64,000 nt of DNA from Butyrivibrio sp. AE3004 (GCF_000703165.1 NZ_JNLQ01000002.1:3534001-3598000); one strand, 5' to 3'; positions 38,163 to 47,288 are shown, counted from the stretch's first letter. Notes: a model not told the origin generated them from the letters alone. Made by a program: numbers and translations.

Positions 38163-38205
38163 TTGAGGAAAATAGGGGTTTAACATATAATGTGTGTACG
38201 TACAC
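38163..38205 (+). promoter_or_regulatory. Promoter and operator of the DUF4867 gene
   Basis: TTGAGG (38163-38168) and TATAAT (38186-38191) are 17 bases apart. Directly after the -10 lies GTGTACGTACAC (38194-38205), a perfect 12-bp palindrome over the expected start point, well placed for a repressor. A near copy lies in the same position before the isomerase gene at 40277. The rest of 37975-38282 is AT-rich; I see only a doubled TTCTCTAAAG near 38068-38090. Confidence 0.7.
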
Positions 38206-38282
38206 GGATTTCTGATATGTTTTTGGATAAAAGTATTATTCCGGAGGATATCGGAGCCACAGAAAGAGAAGGAGATAAGGCT

Positions 38283-38918
38283 ATGAAGATATTAAGCGTA
38301 ACAGACAAGGAATTTAAAGAATACGGAAGAATTGTTGAGGGATACAGTGTATCAGAGATTCTTAAGACACTTGAGAACGACACACCCTGTCCGGAGGGCG
38401 TTGTTTATGTGGCTGAAGATGAGAAGCTGATGGCAACAAGCGATACTAAGGATCTTGGGACAAGCCTGTTCGGCGGAATGCCTTTTCAGTTTGGATATTG
38501 CAACGGACACAACACAAAGATGAACTGCCTTGAATACCACAGAGACAGTGAGTTCAATCTTGGTACAGAGGATTTCATTTTACTTCTTGCTAAGCTTAGC
38601 GACATAGAGGACGGCAAGCTTGATTCATCAAAGGTTGTAGCTTTCAAGTGCCCTAAGGGAGTGCTTGTAGAAGTATATGCTTCAACACTTCATTATGCAC
38701 CCTGCCATGCAGATGCTTCAAAGGGCTTTAAGGTTCTCATCGCTCTTCCTAAGGGAACAAATGTAGGCACAACAAAGACAGCAGGTAAGAACCTTGATGA
38801 CAGAACACTTTTTGCAACAAACAAGTGGCTTCTTGCGCACAAGGATGCTTCTGAGATTGCTGACGGTGCATACGAAGGCATCACAGGAGAGAACATTGAT
38901 ATTGCTTCACTCATCTGA
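38283..38918 (+). CDS. DUF4867-family cupin-like protein of the sugar module
   Basis: 211 residues from ATG 38283, which has AAGGAG nine bases upstream. A frame extension to 38190 would begin inside the operator and is rejected. The central part has His76, Glu84, His86 and Glu90 in GHNTKMNCLEYHRDSEFN, followed later by TLHYAPCH. This spacing of His and Glu resembles a metal-binding cupin site. In Clostridia the family is found near L-fucose isomerase-like genes, as here. A role in sugar isomerization or mutarotation is possible but unproven. It shares an operator sequence with the isomerase gene. Confidence 0.8.
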   Translation: MKILSVTDKEFKEYGRIVEGYSVSEILKTLENDTPCPEGVVYVAEDEKLMATSDTKDLGTSLFGGMPFQFGYCNGHNTKMNCLEYHRDSEFNLGTEDFILLLAKLSDIEDGKLDSSKVVAFKCPKGVLVEVYASTLHYAPCHADASKGFKVLIALPKGTNVGTTKTAGKNLDDRTLFATNKWLLAHKDASEIADGAYEGITGENIDIASLI

Positions 38919-39011
38919 TGGCAGATAGTACTTATGGGCTATAGCTTTCATGGAAGAAGAAATGAGTCTAAGACACTCATTTTCGATAGAAGGAAAGCGG
39001 ATAAAACTACT

Positions 39012-39056
39012 GGCCTTTCCTTAGGGGAGGTGTCAGCTAAGCTGACGGATGAGGGG
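39012..39056 (+). repeat. Palindromic repeat, copy E
   Basis: GGCCTTTCC...GGGGAGG, GTCAGCTAAGCTGAC and a terminal GGATGAGGGG. The last bases lie three bases before the regulator's start codon and appear to serve as its ribosome binding site. A small hairpin (AATGAGT/ACTCATT) lies upstream at 38961-38981. Confidence 0.8.
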
Positions 39057-39059
39057 AAA

Positions 39060-40088
39060 ATGGCAACGATAACAGAAATAGCGAAGAAAGCCGGAGTCTC
39101 AATAGGCACGGTAGATCGCGTTTTGCACAACAGAGGTTATGTTAAGGCGGAAACAAGAGAGCGTGTCGAGAAAGCGTGTGAAGAGCTTCATTATGAGCCA
39201 AATCGTGTGGCTCAGGGGCTTGCGGTAAGGAAAAAGAAGCTGAGATTTCTTTTCATGATACCCAAGACGCAGTATAGTCCGTTCTTTATTCCTGTAAGGG
39301 AAAGTGCAGAAAAAAAGGCAAAATCACTTGAAGCATATGCTGCGACCACGGACATTATTGAATATCCTGATAGTGAAGACGAAGAGAAAGCACTTTTGCA
39401 GTCGCTAAAAAAGACTCTCGGAGAATATGATGGTGTTTGCATAACCGGAACGGATTCCAGGGTCAACGATCTGATAATTGAAGAGCAGAAAAAGAGGGAA
39501 TTACCTCTTGTTTTTTATAACAGCAGACTGGATGGGGTTGAACATCTTGCTTATGTCGGATGCGATTATATTGCTTCGGGAAGGCTTGCAGCAGGACTGT
39601 CTGCAATGGCAGGCGGTGAAAATGCCAGGATATGCTTTTTTACTGAATATGACAGTATTAAAGAGAGTGCGACGGAGAGAATTCGTGGCTTTTCCAATGA
39701 GATGAATTCACGTTATCCGGACATGGAGCTTCTGGGAAAATGGAGTATTGCCCTTGATCGTGAAGAAAACAGGCGGGCTGTCAGAGAGATGCTGACAAAG
39801 TATCCCGAAACTAATGTGGTGTATGTTATAAATCCCAGGGATTATGACATCTGCAGGCTTATTGCAGCCGAGGATACATCGCATAAGGTGAGGATTATTA
39901 CCAACGACCTTGTGGCTGTCCAGTATGAGATGTTTCACAAGGGAATGATAACTGCAACAATATGTCAGGAACCTGAAAAGCAGGGAAAGCTTTCTTTGGA
40001 AATTTTATTTAACTATCTTGCTTATGGGACAGTTCCCAAGAAGGTGAATTATACGGAGCTTAGCATACATATTGAACAGAATTTGTAG
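39060..40088 (+). CDS. LacI-family transcriptional regulator of the fucose/arabinose isomerase module
   Basis: 342 residues. The N-terminal LacI helix-turn-helix (ITEIAKKAGVSIGTVDRVLHNRGYVKAETRERV) is complete, followed by the hinge (YEPNRVAQGLAVRKKK) and a periplasmic-binding-protein-like sugar-sensing domain. The start is ATG 39060, just after repeat E, which supplies GAGGGG. It lies between two genes that carry the same palindromic operator over their promoters, so it is the obvious candidate to bind it, presumably released by a sugar ligand. This is inferred from position and site symmetry. The gene follows DUF4867 on the same strand and may be co-transcribed, which would give autoregulation. 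Confidence 0.88.
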   Translation: MATITEIAKKAGVSIGTVDRVLHNRGYVKAETRERVEKACEELHYEPNRVAQGLAVRKKKLRFLFMIPKTQYSPFFIPVRESAEKKAKSLEAYAATTDIIEYPDSEDEEKALLQSLKKTLGEYDGVCITGTDSRVNDLIIEEQKKRELPLVFYNSRLDGVEHLAYVGCDYIASGRLAAGLSAMAGGENARICFFTEYDSIKESATERIRGFSNEMNSRYPDMELLGKWSIALDREENRRAVREMLTKYPETNVVYVINPRDYDICRLIAAEDTSHKVRIITNDLVAVQYEMFHKGMITATICQEPEKQGKLSLEILFNYLAYGTVPKKVNYTELSIHIEQNL

Positions 40089-40185
40089 GCCCTCATCCGG
40101 CGCTGCGCGCCACCTGTCTTCACTTCGTTACGGTCCGCGCTAAGCCAACGTTCCCCGGACGCCGAGCGCCAAAGAGGGGGAAGGC
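40089..40185 (-). repeat. Palindromic repeat, copy F, inverted and long variant
   Basis: Read on the minus strand it starts GCCTTCCCCCTC and ends GGCGCGCAGCGCCGGATGAGGGC, so its termini match the family. About 50 extra GC-rich bases separate the two halves. It begins at the base after the regulator's stop codon. Confidence 0.75.
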
Positions 40186-40236
40186 AGGAGGAGTAATTAA
40201 CAAATTTTCGCATTCATTTCTGTGAAATATGTCGTG

Positions 40237-40288
40237 TTGACAAAGAACACTGCAAAACTTATGATTTAGTAGATGCGTGAACGTACAC
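40237..40288 (+). promoter_or_regulatory. Promoter and operator of the isomerase gene
   Basis: TTGACA (40237-40242) and TATGAT (40260-40265) have 17-base spacing. GTGAACGTACAC (40277-40288) lies at about +5 to +16 and matches the DUF4867 operator at 11 of 12 positions. The remaining leader to 40401 shows no riboswitch-like structure to me. Confidence 0.75.
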
Positions 40289-40401
40289 ACATTTTAAAAA
40301 GTTCACATTATCAGATGGCTTATAGCGGTATCGAAAAGCTGAAAACCGCATAAAAACAGCAATTAGAATAATATTTATTTAAGGGTAGGAGGAAAAAAAG
40401 A

Positions 40402-41880
40402 ATGAACAACATTCCCCAGGTTAAAATTGGTCTGGTAGCAGTCAGCCGTGACTGTTTCCCGGCATCACTTGCAATCAATCGTAGAAAGGCATTAGTTGAT
40501 AGCTACAAGAAGCTTTACAACGACGTAGATGTTTATGAGTGCCCTGTCTGCATCATCGAGTCAGAGACTCAGACACTTGAGGCTCTTGAGGATGTTAAGA
40601 AGGCAGGATGTAATGCACTTTGCGTATATCTTGGTAACTTTGGTCCTGAAATTTCTGAGACACTTCTTGCTGAGAAGTTTGATGGTCCTGTAATGTTCTG
40701 CGCAGCTGCAGAGGAGACACAGAACGACCTTATCGATGGCCGTGGTGATGCTTACTGCGGTATGCTTAACGCAAGCTACAACCTTCACCTTAGAGGTGTT
40801 AAGGCTTATATTCCTGAGTATCCTGTTGGAACAGCAGATGAGTGCGCTAAGATGATCAACGAGTTCGTTCCGATCGCAAGAGCACTTTATGGTCTTTCAG
40901 AACTCAAGGTTATCAGCTTCGGCCCTCGTCCGATGAACTTCCTTGCTTGTAACGCTCCTATTCAGCAGATCTACAACATGGGTGCTGAGATTGAAGAGAA
41001 CTCAGAGCTTGATCTTTTCGAGAGCTTCAACAAGCATGCCGGTGATTCAAGAATCGCTGAAGTTGTTGCAGACATGGAGAAGGAACTTGGCGCAGGCAAC
41101 AAGAAGCCTGAAATCCTTGAGAAGCTTGCTCAGTACGAGCTTACACTTCTTGACTGGATCGAAGAGCACAGAGGCGGCAAGAAGTTCGTTTGTATCGCCG
41201 GTAAGTGCTGGCCTGCATTCCAGACACAGTTTGGTTTCGTTCCCTGCTATGTAAACAGCCGTCTTACAGGCCGTGGAATTCCGGTATCCTGTGAAGTAGA
41301 TATCTACGGTGCAATCAGTGAGTTCCTTGGAACATGCATCTCTAACGACGCTGTTACGCTTCTTGATATCAACAACTCTGTACCTGCTGATATGTACGAA
41401 GAGTCCATCAAGGGCAAGTTCGACTACAAGCACACAGATACATTCATGGGCTTCCACTGCGGTAATACATGCACAAGCAAGCTTTCAAGCTGCGAGATGA
41501 AGTTCCAGAGAATTATGGCCAGAAACCTTCCTGAAGAAGTTACACAGGGAACACTTGAAGGTGACATCGCTCCCGGCGAAATCACATTCTACAGACTGCA
41601 GAGCACATCTGATAACCACCTTCGCGCATATGTAGCACAGGGTGAGGTTCTCAATGTTCCTACAAGATCATTCGGTGGTATCGGTGTATTCGCTATTCCG
41701 GAGATGGGACGTTTCTACAGACACGTTCTTATCCAGGGCAACTTCCCTCATCACGGTGCAGTTGCATTTGGTCACTTCGGAAAGGCTCTTTACGAAGTAT
41801 TCAAGTATGTAGGCGCTGAGACAATCGGCTACAACCAGCCTGCATCACTTCCTTATCCTACAGAGAATCCTTTCGCTTAA
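40402..41880 (+). CDS. L-fucose/L-arabinose isomerase-family protein
   Basis: 492 residues. The protein shows the two-domain fold of the fucose/arabinose isomerase superfamily: an N-terminal Rossmann-like half (YECPVCIIESETQTLEALEDVKKAG), a middle part (FGPRPMNFLACNAPIQ), and catalytic-type segments CEVDIYGAISEFL, LLDINN and GFHCGNTC. It is shorter than E. coli FucI (591 residues) and belongs to the shorter clostridial group, so the true substrate may be fucose, arabinose or another sugar. A good AGGAGG precedes the ATG. Expression is probably controlled through the operator over its promoter by the upstream LacI-type regulator. No kinase or aldolase follows, so the rest of the pathway must be elsewhere. 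Confidence 0.85.
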   Translation: MNNIPQVKIGLVAVSRDCFPASLAINRRKALVDSYKKLYNDVDVYECPVCIIESETQTLEALEDVKKAGCNALCVYLGNFGPEISETLLAEKFDGPVMFCAAAEETQNDLIDGRGDAYCGMLNASYNLHLRGVKAYIPEYPVGTADECAKMINEFVPIARALYGLSELKVISFGPRPMNFLACNAPIQQIYNMGAEIEENSELDLFESFNKHAGDSRIAEVVADMEKELGAGNKKPEILEKLAQYELTLLDWIEEHRGGKKFVCIAGKCWPAFQTQFGFVPCYVNSRLTGRGIPVSCEVDIYGAISEFLGTCISNDAVTLLDINNSVPADMYEESIKGKFDYKHTDTFMGFHCGNTCTSKLSSCEMKFQRIMARNLPEEVTQGTLEGDIAPGEITFYRLQSTSDNHLRAYVAQGEVLNVPTRSFGGIGVFAIPEMGRFYRHVLIQGNFPHHGAVAFGHFGKALYEVFKYVGAETIGYNQPASLPYPTENPFA

Positions 41881-41898
41881 TTGAGTGATATGGTTAAA

Positions 41899-41936
41899 TT
41901 AGCGCTTTCGGGTTTTTGCCCGAAGGCGCTTTTTTA
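41899..41936 (+). terminator. Terminator after the isomerase gene
   Basis: AGCGCTTTCGGG and CCCGAAGGCGCT form a stem with a TTTTTG loop and a TTTTTT tail, 19 bases after the stop. Confidence 0.9.
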
Positions 41937-42079
41937 TTTCATACGAGGAAATTGCTCCGCATTCCTATGAAATGTTTAATAATTGTTGTATTATTTTTAA
42001 TAAAAATTATTGCAGTTGTTTTATGATCACTCGATTATATGCTTGCAAAAATGTACCGGGAAGAAAGAGGGCTTATCAA

Positions 42080-43057
42080 ATGAAAATAGTAGCGGCAGAA
42101 ATTGACAGTGTTGGAAATGATATAGATTACAGTGTGCTTTCCAAGGCAGGGGAGGTTTCTTTTTATAAGGATAAGATAACTGTTGAAAACGCAAAGGAGA
42201 GACTCAAGGATGTGGAAATTCTTTGCATCAACAAGTCAAAGATCACAACTGAGATTCTTGACAGAACTCCTGACTTAAAGCTTATCTGCGAGTTTGCGAC
42301 AGGTTTTGACAATGTTGATATTCATGAATGCGCAAAAAGAGGAATTAAGGTTGCTAATGTTGCAGGGTATTCCACAATGTCGGTTGCACAGCACACATTT
42401 GCTCTTTTGTTTTATATCATGGAATCCTTAAAGGATTATGACGAATTTGTAAAAAGCGGTGATTATGCGGCACAGGAGCATTTTTGTAAGCTTGATATAC
42501 CTTTTCATGAACTTGACAAAATGACCTGGGGAATTATTGGAATGGGTAATATCGGAAGGAAGGTTGCTCAGATAGCTACATCATTTGGCGCAAAAGTGAT
42601 TTTTTATTCCGCATCAGGCAGGACTGCACACAACAAAGAGGATGAGGCATATGAGATGGTAAGCTTTGATGAGCTTCTTGAAAAAAGTGATGTTTTGTCT
42701 ATTCATTGCCCGCTCAGTGACAAGACAAGAAACCTTATTGATAAGGAAGCGCTTAAGAAAATGAAAAAGACTGCCATCCTCATAAATGTAGCCAGAGGAC
42801 CGATAGTTAATGAAGAGGACCTGACAGAGGCCCTGTTAAATGATGAAATACAAGGGGCAGGTCTTGATGTTCTTGTGGTTGAGCCTATGAAAAAAGACAG
42901 TCCGCTTCTTAAAATACAGGACAGCAAAAAGCTGTTTATAACACCTCATATGGCATGGGCAAGCGTCGAAGCCAGGACCCGCTGCGTTCATGAGGTATTG
43001 GAAAATATTCTCGCTTTTAAAAGGGGCGAAAACAGGAATGTGATTAATATGTTATAA
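42080..43057 (+). CDS. D-isomer-specific 2-hydroxyacid dehydrogenase
   Basis: 325 residues. The NAD-binding motif GMGNIG is preceded by a helix-loop typical of the family, and the catalytic triad is in place: Arg in NVARGPIVNE, Glu in VVEPM, His in TPHMAWAS. Such enzymes interconvert 2-ketoacids and D-2-hydroxyacids (glycerate, lactate or phosphoglycerate types). ATG 42080 has AGAGG nine bases upstream; 36 extra codons upstream in frame lack a ribosome binding site. The gene stands between a terminator and a convergent regulator and looks monocistronic. Substrate cannot be assigned from the sequence. Confidence 0.88.
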   Translation: MKIVAAEIDSVGNDIDYSVLSKAGEVSFYKDKITVENAKERLKDVEILCINKSKITTEILDRTPDLKLICEFATGFDNVDIHECAKRGIKVANVAGYSTMSVAQHTFALLFYIMESLKDYDEFVKSGDYAAQEHFCKLDIPFHELDKMTWGIIGMGNIGRKVAQIATSFGAKVIFYSASGRTAHNKEDEAYEMVSFDELLEKSDVLSIHCPLSDKTRNLIDKEALKKMKKTAILINVARGPIVNEEDLTEALLNDEIQGAGLDVLVVEPMKKDSPLLKIQDSKKLFITPHMAWASVEARTRCVHEVLENILAFKRGENRNVINML

Positions 43058-43063
43058 ACTATA

Positions 43064-43101
43064 GCTTCTTGAACCTATTTTAGAGATTGAGTTCAAGAAG
43101 C
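43064..43101. terminator. Convergent hairpin between dehydrogenase and XRE genes
   Basis: GCTTCTTGAAC and GTTCAAGAAGC form an 11-bp perfect stem in the 46-base gap between convergent genes. It probably ends transcription from both sides, though T runs are poor. Confidence 0.6.
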
Positions 43102-43103
43102 CA

Positions 43104-43424
43104 TTATTCTGTTAAAAATGCATCGATAACACTATTGACAGCGTTCTTCTGATGATCTGCTAAAAGTACATATTTTGAATTCAATTCGGCTAACTCGGTA
43201 GTAGTCTTACCTGTTTCCAATTGCTCTGAATCAGAGAAAAATTCAATAAGTGTTAAACCAAAGACATCGCAGATTCTTTCAATATTATCAATAGGGGGAT
43301 ATCTATTGAATTTAAAATAAGAATTCAAAGTAGATGAGGGAATATTTGCCTTTTTGGCAACTTGGTTCCTTGACATGTTATGCGATATTATGAGGTCATC
43401 AATTCGACCTAATGCATCAAACAT
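43104..43424 (-). CDS. XRE-family helix-turn-helix regulator
   Basis: 106 residues. The N-terminal 70 residues form a Cro/CI-type HTH (MSRNQVAKKANIPSSTLNSYFKFNRYPPIDNIERICDVFGLTLIEFF). The rest is a short helical tail. GGAGG precedes the ATG. No toxin, phage or partner gene is adjacent, so its targets are unknown. Confidence 0.85.
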   Translation of the reverse strand: MFDALGRIDDLIISHNMSRNQVAKKANIPSSTLNSYFKFNRYPPIDNIERICDVFGLTLIEFFSDSEQLETGKTTTELAELNSKYVLLADHQKNAVNSVIDAFLTE

Positions 43425-43656
43425 TATTGGTGCCTCCGTTTTGTAAAATTTAATTGTGCAATCATTATAATCTAATAAGAAATGGTTGCATATATATTAT
43501 TATAAAACGTAAATACGATAGACAATATGACACAAATGCGCTAAACTATAACGTAGATGCGATATGTTAGATGATAATTTAAGATATTGTCATGTTGTAA
43601 GAGTATTTCATGGGATTATCTCATGTTATATCACTTTTTCTAATCACTTAAGGAAG

Positions 43657-43680
43657 GAGCGGGCATATTGCCCGCTCTTT
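43657..43680 (+). terminator. Isolated terminator hairpin in the 43425-43802 gap
   Basis: GAGCGGGCA-TAT-TGCCCGCTC is followed by TTTCTG. No gene on the plus strand ends just before it. The rest of this 378-base gap is AT-rich with runs of TATATA (43720-43780) and no gene; a short transcript ending at the hairpin is possible. Confidence 0.6.
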
Positions 43681-43802
43681 CTGATGTAAAAATGTTATTT
43701 ACAAAGTGATATTAAATGATATAATAATATATATTATATTATGTGATAGTATATAAAAATGCATATAAGTATATATACAAATAAATTTAAAGGAGCAGCA
43801 TC

Positions 43803-44378
43803 ATGTCAAAAGTAAATCCCAGAACAATATCAGAGTATTATGCATTACCGGGAGAATATAATGTTGAACTGATAGATGGAGTTTTTTATGAAGTCCCTGT
43901 GAAGGGGACGCTTCATCAGGATATAGCATCATATTTTCATATATTGATAGGGGGCTATGTCAGGGAGCAGGGTATAGATTGTAAGGTTTATGAGGGACCG
44001 GTCGGTATCAGGATACTGCAGGATAACTACAACATATTTAAACCTGATCTTTTTGCGGTTTTTAATAAGGTTATTATAGGCAGGGCCGGAATTTGCGGAG
44101 CTCCGGAATTCATAATAGAGATAATTACCGATAAGGCATCAAGGCGTGCAATGAATGCCAAATTTGAGAGGTATTGTGATGCGAAGGTTAAGGAGTTATG
44201 GATAGTTGATGTTCAAGGCAGGAAGCTGGAATCCTACATATACAGCGGCGATAAGTATTTGAAAAAAGTGTATAACCTTGAGGGAGAGATACTGATAGGA
44301 ACATTTAAAGAAAAGCTTAGCATTAACCTTAATGAAATAAATGATATTATTGAAGAATACGAGCTTATGAAGGACTGA
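43803..44378 (+). CDS. Uma2-family putative restriction-like endonuclease
   Basis: 191 residues. The PD-(D/E)xK core pattern of Uma2/DUF820 is visible: VELIDGVFYE, FKPDLFAVF (the catalytic Asp), PEFIIEIITDKASR (the acidic residue plus a nearby Lys) and ELWIVDVQGRKLESY. The family is widespread and its biological role is uncertain. AAAGGAG is six bases before the ATG. It is followed by 239 bases with no convincing gene before the nucleotidyltransferase. Confidence 0.85.
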   Translation: MSKVNPRTISEYYALPGEYNVELIDGVFYEVPVKGTLHQDIASYFHILIGGYVREQGIDCKVYEGPVGIRILQDNYNIFKPDLFAVFNKVIIGRAGICGAPEFIIEIITDKASRRAMNAKFERYCDAKVKELWIVDVQGRKLESYIYSGDKYLKKVYNLEGEILIGTFKEKLSINLNEINDIIEEYELMKD

Positions 44379-44617
44379 CCGAGAGCATGAGGTGCTTTGT
44401 CTGAATTGATTTTCCGATTTGGGCGAAATTGATTTTATTATTGACGAAAATGAATCTAATCTGAAGGCCTGCGGGGATAAACTTTATATGAATAGGACTT
44501 TGACAATCGACAGGAATAAAGAAAATTACAACTCAGATTGTTTTTATGGTTTTTGTGAAGTATCATATAATAGGTTTGAAAAAAGAACTAAAGGTGAAAT
44601 AGTGAAGGAGAATTACT

Positions 44618-45844
44618 ATGACATTAGAAGAAGCAAAGAAGAAACTTGAAGCCAACGGACAGATGCACGTTCTCAAATATTATGACGAGCTTTCAGAGGA
44701 AGAGAAGGCTGCACTCATACAGCAGATAGATGAGACGGACTTCGAAGTTTTGAAAAATGCAAAGAATCTTGGACACGGTTCTGAGAGAGGCAAGTTTGAA
44801 CCTCTTGCATGCATGCAGCTTTCAGAGATTGAAAAGAGAAAAGATGAGTTCAACAAAATCGGTACAGATGCTATTAAGGCAGGTAAGGTAGCTGCATGTC
44901 TTCTTGCCGGCGGTATGGGTACAAGACTTGGATCAGATGATCCTAAGGGAATGTACAATATAGGTCTTACAAAGGAAGTATTCATTTTCCAGCGTATCAT
45001 CGAGAACCTTCTTGATGTGGTTAACGCTACAGGATCATGGATTCATCTCTTCATCATGACAAGTGAGAAGAATCATGAGAAGACAGTGAACTTCCTTACT
45101 GAAAAGAATTTCTTTGGCTATAAAGCTGATAAGGTTACTTTCTTTAAGCAGGATATGGCACCCGCTTCAGACTATGAAGGCAAAGTTTATATGGAAGGAA
45201 AAGGACGTATTTCCACATCACCTAACGGAAATGCAGGATGGTTTTCTTCAATGATCAAGGCCGGTCTTGATAAGACTCTTCATGCTGAGGGTATTGAGTG
45301 GGTTAATATCTTCGCTGTTGACAATGTTCTTCAGAGAATCTGCGATCCCTGCTTTGTTGGTGCGACAATAGATCAGAAGGCTGAGGTAGGAGCTAAGGTT
45401 GTTAAGAAGAATGCTCCCGATGAAGGTGTTGGAGTTATGTGCCTTGAAGATGGCAAGCCTTCTATTGTTGAGTACTATGAGCTTACACAGGATATGATGG
45501 ATGCCAAGGATGAAGCAGGTGATCCCGCTTACAACTATGGTGTTATTCTGAACTATCTCTTCAATGTACCGGCTCTTGAGCGTATTGCGAAGAACGAGCT
45601 TCCTCTTCACGTTGTTGAGAAGAAGATTCCTTATATCAATGAAAACGGTGAGTATATAAAACCTGAGACACCTAACGGATGCAAATTTGAGCAGCTTGTT
45701 CTTGATATGATCCATGAGCTTGACAGCTGCGTACCTTACGAAGTTGTTCGTGAGCATGAGTTTGCTCCTATCAAGAATAAGACAGGTAAAGATTCAGTAG
45801 AGTCAGCAAGAGAGCTCTGCAAGAAGAATGGCATAGAACTGTAA
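44618..45844 (+). CDS. UDPGP-family nucleotide-sugar pyrophosphorylase
   Basis: 408 residues. The pyrophosphorylase motif [23 protein letters not shown] closely follows the eukaryote-type UDP-N-acetylglucosamine pyrophosphorylase signature (GTRLG...PKGMY), unlike bacterial GalU or GlmU. It would make UDP-sugar from UTP and a sugar-1-phosphate. The acceptor (glucose, galactose or GlcNAc phosphate) is not settled by the motif, but the downstream galE points to UDP-glucose/galactose or their N-acetyl forms. AAGGAG lies seven bases before the ATG. The gap to galE is 64 bases and probably co-transcribed. Confidence 0.88.
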   Translation: MTLEEAKKKLEANGQMHVLKYYDELSEEEKAALIQQIDETDFEVLKNAKNLGHGSERGKFEPLACMQLSEIEKRKDEFNKIGTDAIKAGKVAACLLAGGMGTRLGSDDPKGMYNIGLTKEVFIFQRIIENLLDVVNATGSWIHLFIMTSEKNHEKTVNFLTEKNFFGYKADKVTFFKQDMAPASDYEGKVYMEGKGRISTSPNGNAGWFSSMIKAGLDKTLHAEGIEWVNIFAVDNVLQRICDPCFVGATIDQKAEVGAKVVKKNAPDEGVGVMCLEDGKPSIVEYYELTQDMMDAKDEAGDPAYNYGVILNYLFNVPALERIAKNELPLHVVEKKIPYINENGEYIKPETPNGCKFEQLVLDMIHELDSCVPYEVVREHEFAPIKNKTGKDSVESARELCKKNGIEL

Positions 45845-45908
45845 ACTAAAAAATGCTCCTATGTTTGGAACTGCTTTTATAAATGAGGAGTATAGTGGAG
45901 GAAAAAAT

Positions 45909-46925
45909 ATGGCAATATTGGTAACAGGTGGTGCAGGATATATTGGGAGCCACACAGTAGTAGAACTTCAGAATGCCGGCTATGATGTAGTAGTAATGGA
46001 CAACCTTGCTAATGCAAGTGAGAAAGTTATTGGACGTGTTGAAGCAATAACAGGTAAAAAGGTTCCTTTTTATAAGGCAGATATTCGTGACAGAGAAGGC
46101 CTTGAGGAAATCTTCAATAAAGAGAAGATTGATTCGGTTATCCACTTTGCAGGTCTTAAGGCAGTTGGTGAGTCTGTTCAGAAGCCTTGGGAATACTATG
46201 AAAACAACATAGGCGGAACACTTACTCTTGTAGATGTTATGAGAAAACACGGATGCAAGAACATCATCTTCTCATCATCCGCTACAGTATATGGCAATCC
46301 TGCTTTTATTCCGATCACAGAGGAATGCCCCAAGGGACAGTGCACAAATCCTTATGGCTGGACAAAATCAATGCTTGAGCAGGTTCTTTCCGATATACAG
46401 TATGCCGATCCTGAATGGAATGTAGTTCTCCTTAGATACTTCAATCCTATCGGTGCTCACAAGAGCGGAACTATTGGCGAGAATCCCAATGGTATTCCGA
46501 ACAACCTTATGCCTTATATTACACAGGTAGCAGTAGGAAGACTTCCTAAGCTTAATGTATTCGGTAACGATTATGATACTCCCGATGGCACCGGCGTACG
46601 TGATTATATCCATGTCGTTGACCTTGCTGTTGGACATGTTAAGGCTCTTAAGAAGCTTGAGCCCGGCTGCGGTCTTTCAATCTACAACCTTGGAACAGGT
46701 GTTGGTTACAGTGTTCTTGACATTGTTAAGAATTTTGAAGAAGCCAACGGTGTTAAGATTCCTTATGAGATTCAGCCCAGACGTGCAGGTGATATAGCAA
46801 CATGCTATTCAAATGCTGATAAAGCTGAGAAGGAGCTTGGATGGAAGGCTCAGAACGGAATTCGCGAGATGTGCGAGGACTCATGGAGATGGCAGAGCCA
46901 GAATCCTAACGGTTACGAGGATTAA
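45909..46925 (+). CDS. galE: UDP-glucose 4-epimerase
   Basis: 338 residues, the usual length. The N-terminal GGAGYIGSH binds NAD, and the catalytic pair is Tyr149-x3-Lys153 in NPYGWTKS, preceded by SSSATVYG. It interconverts UDP-glucose and UDP-galactose (some members also act on the N-acetyl forms). GGAGG lies upstream of ATG 45909; an in-frame extension to 45861 lacks a ribosome site. It follows the UDPGP gene in one unit, supplying sugar nucleotides for glycan or exopolysaccharide synthesis. Confidence 0.95.
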   Translation: MAILVTGGAGYIGSHTVVELQNAGYDVVVMDNLANASEKVIGRVEAITGKKVPFYKADIRDREGLEEIFNKEKIDSVIHFAGLKAVGESVQKPWEYYENNIGGTLTLVDVMRKHGCKNIIFSSSATVYGNPAFIPITEECPKGQCTNPYGWTKSMLEQVLSDIQYADPEWNVVLLRYFNPIGAHKSGTIGENPNGIPNNLMPYITQVAVGRLPKLNVFGNDYDTPDGTGVRDYIHVVDLAVGHVKALKKLEPGCGLSIYNLGTGVGYSVLDIVKNFEEANGVKIPYEIQPRRAGDIATCYSNADKAEKELGWKAQNGIREMCEDSWRWQSQNPNGYED

Positions 46926-46938
46926 TTTGATTTTTATA

Positions 46939-46962
46939 AAGGGAAGGTCTCTGGCCTTCCCT
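46939..46962 (+). terminator. Hairpin after galE
   Basis: AAGGGAAGG and CCTTCCCTT pair across a 6-base loop; a short T-rich tail follows. It ends 16 bases before the next start codon, so it may reduce rather than block read-through. Confidence 0.65.
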
Positions 46963-46977
46963 TATTTATGAGGTTTT

Positions 46978-47256
46978 ATGTTTAAACTTTGGGTACGACT
47001 TATTAATGATAATCATCTTTTAAAAGATACTGTAATAGAAGATAATTCTATGGATACCAGAACACATAAGGTAATGAATGCTATTGAGAAGGCATGCTAT
47101 GATCTGGATCTTAGCAAACCGATATGGTTAAAGGCTACAGTACATGATTTTCAGCTTCATAATAAATGCAGATTTACGAAGGATGCGTTTATTGAAGAGA
47201 TTCCGTTTGATTATATGGAAATACAAGTCATAGAAGAGGATGACTTTTATTACTAG
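46978..47256 (+). CDS. Small conserved hypothetical protein (92 aa)
   Basis: 92 residues, soluble, no signal or membrane helix. Recognisable segments are KDTVIEDNSMDTRTHKVMNA and KPIWLKATVHDF, and the C-terminus is acidic and aromatic (EEDDFYY). I believe similar short proteins occur in other Lachnospiraceae, but I cannot name a function. GAGG precedes the ATG by about six bases. It follows galE on the same strand with a hairpin between. Confidence 0.75.
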   Translation: MFKLWVRLINDNHLLKDTVIEDNSMDTRTHKVMNAIEKACYDLDLSKPIWLKATVHDFQLHNKCRFTKDAFIEEIPFDYMEIQVIEEDDFYY

Positions 47257-47288
47257 ACATAGTATGGTTTTTTATACAATCTGAAAAT

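Noticed and set aside
38190..38282. N-terminal extension of the DUF4867 protein
   Set aside because: Would start within the predicted promoter and operator; AAGGAG before 38283 marks the true start.
44419..44649. 76-codon open frame before the UDPGP gene
   Set aside because: Starts with TTG without a ribosome site and overlaps the well-supported start at 44618; composition is not protein-like.
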